NCBI GenBank assembly: GCA_045807945.1
Contig: JBJMGI010000122.1
Span: 1-5,510, forward strand
DNA: 5,510 nucleotides
Direction: 5' to 3'
Source of the DNA: CAVQGF01 sp045807945
GTDB taxonomy: Bacteria > Acidobacteriota > Terriglobia > Terriglobales > Acidobacteriaceae
Shown in pieces: positions 5,412 through 5,510 of the stretch. Each line of letters starts with the position of its first letter. Positions within the stretch are counted from its first letter, which is position 1. The notes below the pieces were generated by a model, which made no database searches, was not told the origin of the DNA, and saw nothing but the letters and a program-made list of their open reading frames with translations. The translations under genes and the position numbers were made by a program.

Positions 5412-5510
5412 TCATTTGTGGGCGACCAGGGCGAGGTTCCATGGGACGATCTCGTCCGTGTGCGGTTCGACCATCTTCGCGAGCCGGAGCCCGCTCCCGA
5501 GCAGCAATAC
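5412..5510 (-). CDS. C-terminal end of a leftward gene, possibly a class I methyltransferase
   Basis: On the minus strand the frame is open from the window edge to TGA at 5414-5412, giving 32 residues. The end reads EPHTDEIVPWNLALVAHK, which recalls the last strand of some SAM-dependent methyltransferases, where a PWN followed by hydrophobic residues and a terminal basic residue is common. That is a resemblance from memory on a very short piece. The alternative plus-strand frame is Arg- and Ser-rich and does not look like protein. The gene converges on clpX with only four bases between the two stop codons, leaving no room for a terminator. Its GC-rich codons match the right part of clpX rather than the left part of the window. 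Confidence 0.45.
   Translation of the reverse strand, partial: VLLLGSGLRLAKMVEPHTDEIVPWNLALVAHK

Noticed and set aside
1..5510. A new defence or mobile system
   Set aside because: All the genes except two are recognisable housekeeping or signalling families; there is no integrase, transposase, toxin pair, CRISPR or RNA gene visible.

Overview
The window looks like chromosomal DNA of a GC-rich soil-type bacterium. Most of it (about 1-4500) fits the Acidobacteriota (Koribacter/Terriglobia-like). The clues are a PknB-type kinase opening with the PGTKLGPYE pattern, a small secreted protein of a kind I associate with acidobacteria, a trigger factor with a His-rich front, and a ClpX zinc domain with a SDYPRAYICDEC insertion. 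These lineage calls rest on remembered family patterns, not on a search.

Layout. Three genes run leftward: the N-terminal part of a Ser/Thr protein kinase (1-825, cut by the window edge), a cold-shock protein (942-1148) and a small exported or membrane-anchored protein of unknown function (1210-1677). A 58-nt imperfect palindrome (872-929) lies between the kinase and the cold-shock gene. After a divergent promoter region (1678-1833), three genes run rightward in the classic order tig (1834-3267), clpP (3379-3966) and clpX (4139-5407). The last 99 bases hold the C-terminal end of a leftward gene, possibly a methyltransferase (5412-5510). No stretch longer than 300 bases lacks a gene.

Function. 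tig-clpP-clpX is a protein-quality-control cluster. Trigger factor meets nascent chains at the ribosome. ClpX unfolds tagged or damaged proteins and feeds them to the ClpP peptidase barrel. The cold-shock RNA chaperone upstream is also a stress and housekeeping function, but it is transcribed divergently.

Main oddity. clpX reads as one intact 422-residue ORF, but its two parts look like different lineages. The N-terminal third matches the rest of the window in codon use (third-position GC about 76% by hand count) and has an acidobacterial-type zinc domain. From about the Walker A motif onward, third-position GC rises to about 92%, Glu codons switch from GAA to GAG, and the protein resembles actinobacterial ClpX. 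The DNA just downstream is also GC-rich and is not the lon gene that often follows clpX. The likeliest explanation is a chimeric assembly or clone joined within the conserved AAA+ core. A real mosaic gene is the less likely alternative. I found no convincing undescribed multi-gene system. The other points worth a look are the His-rich trigger factor extension, the palindrome and the patterned clpP-clpX spacer.
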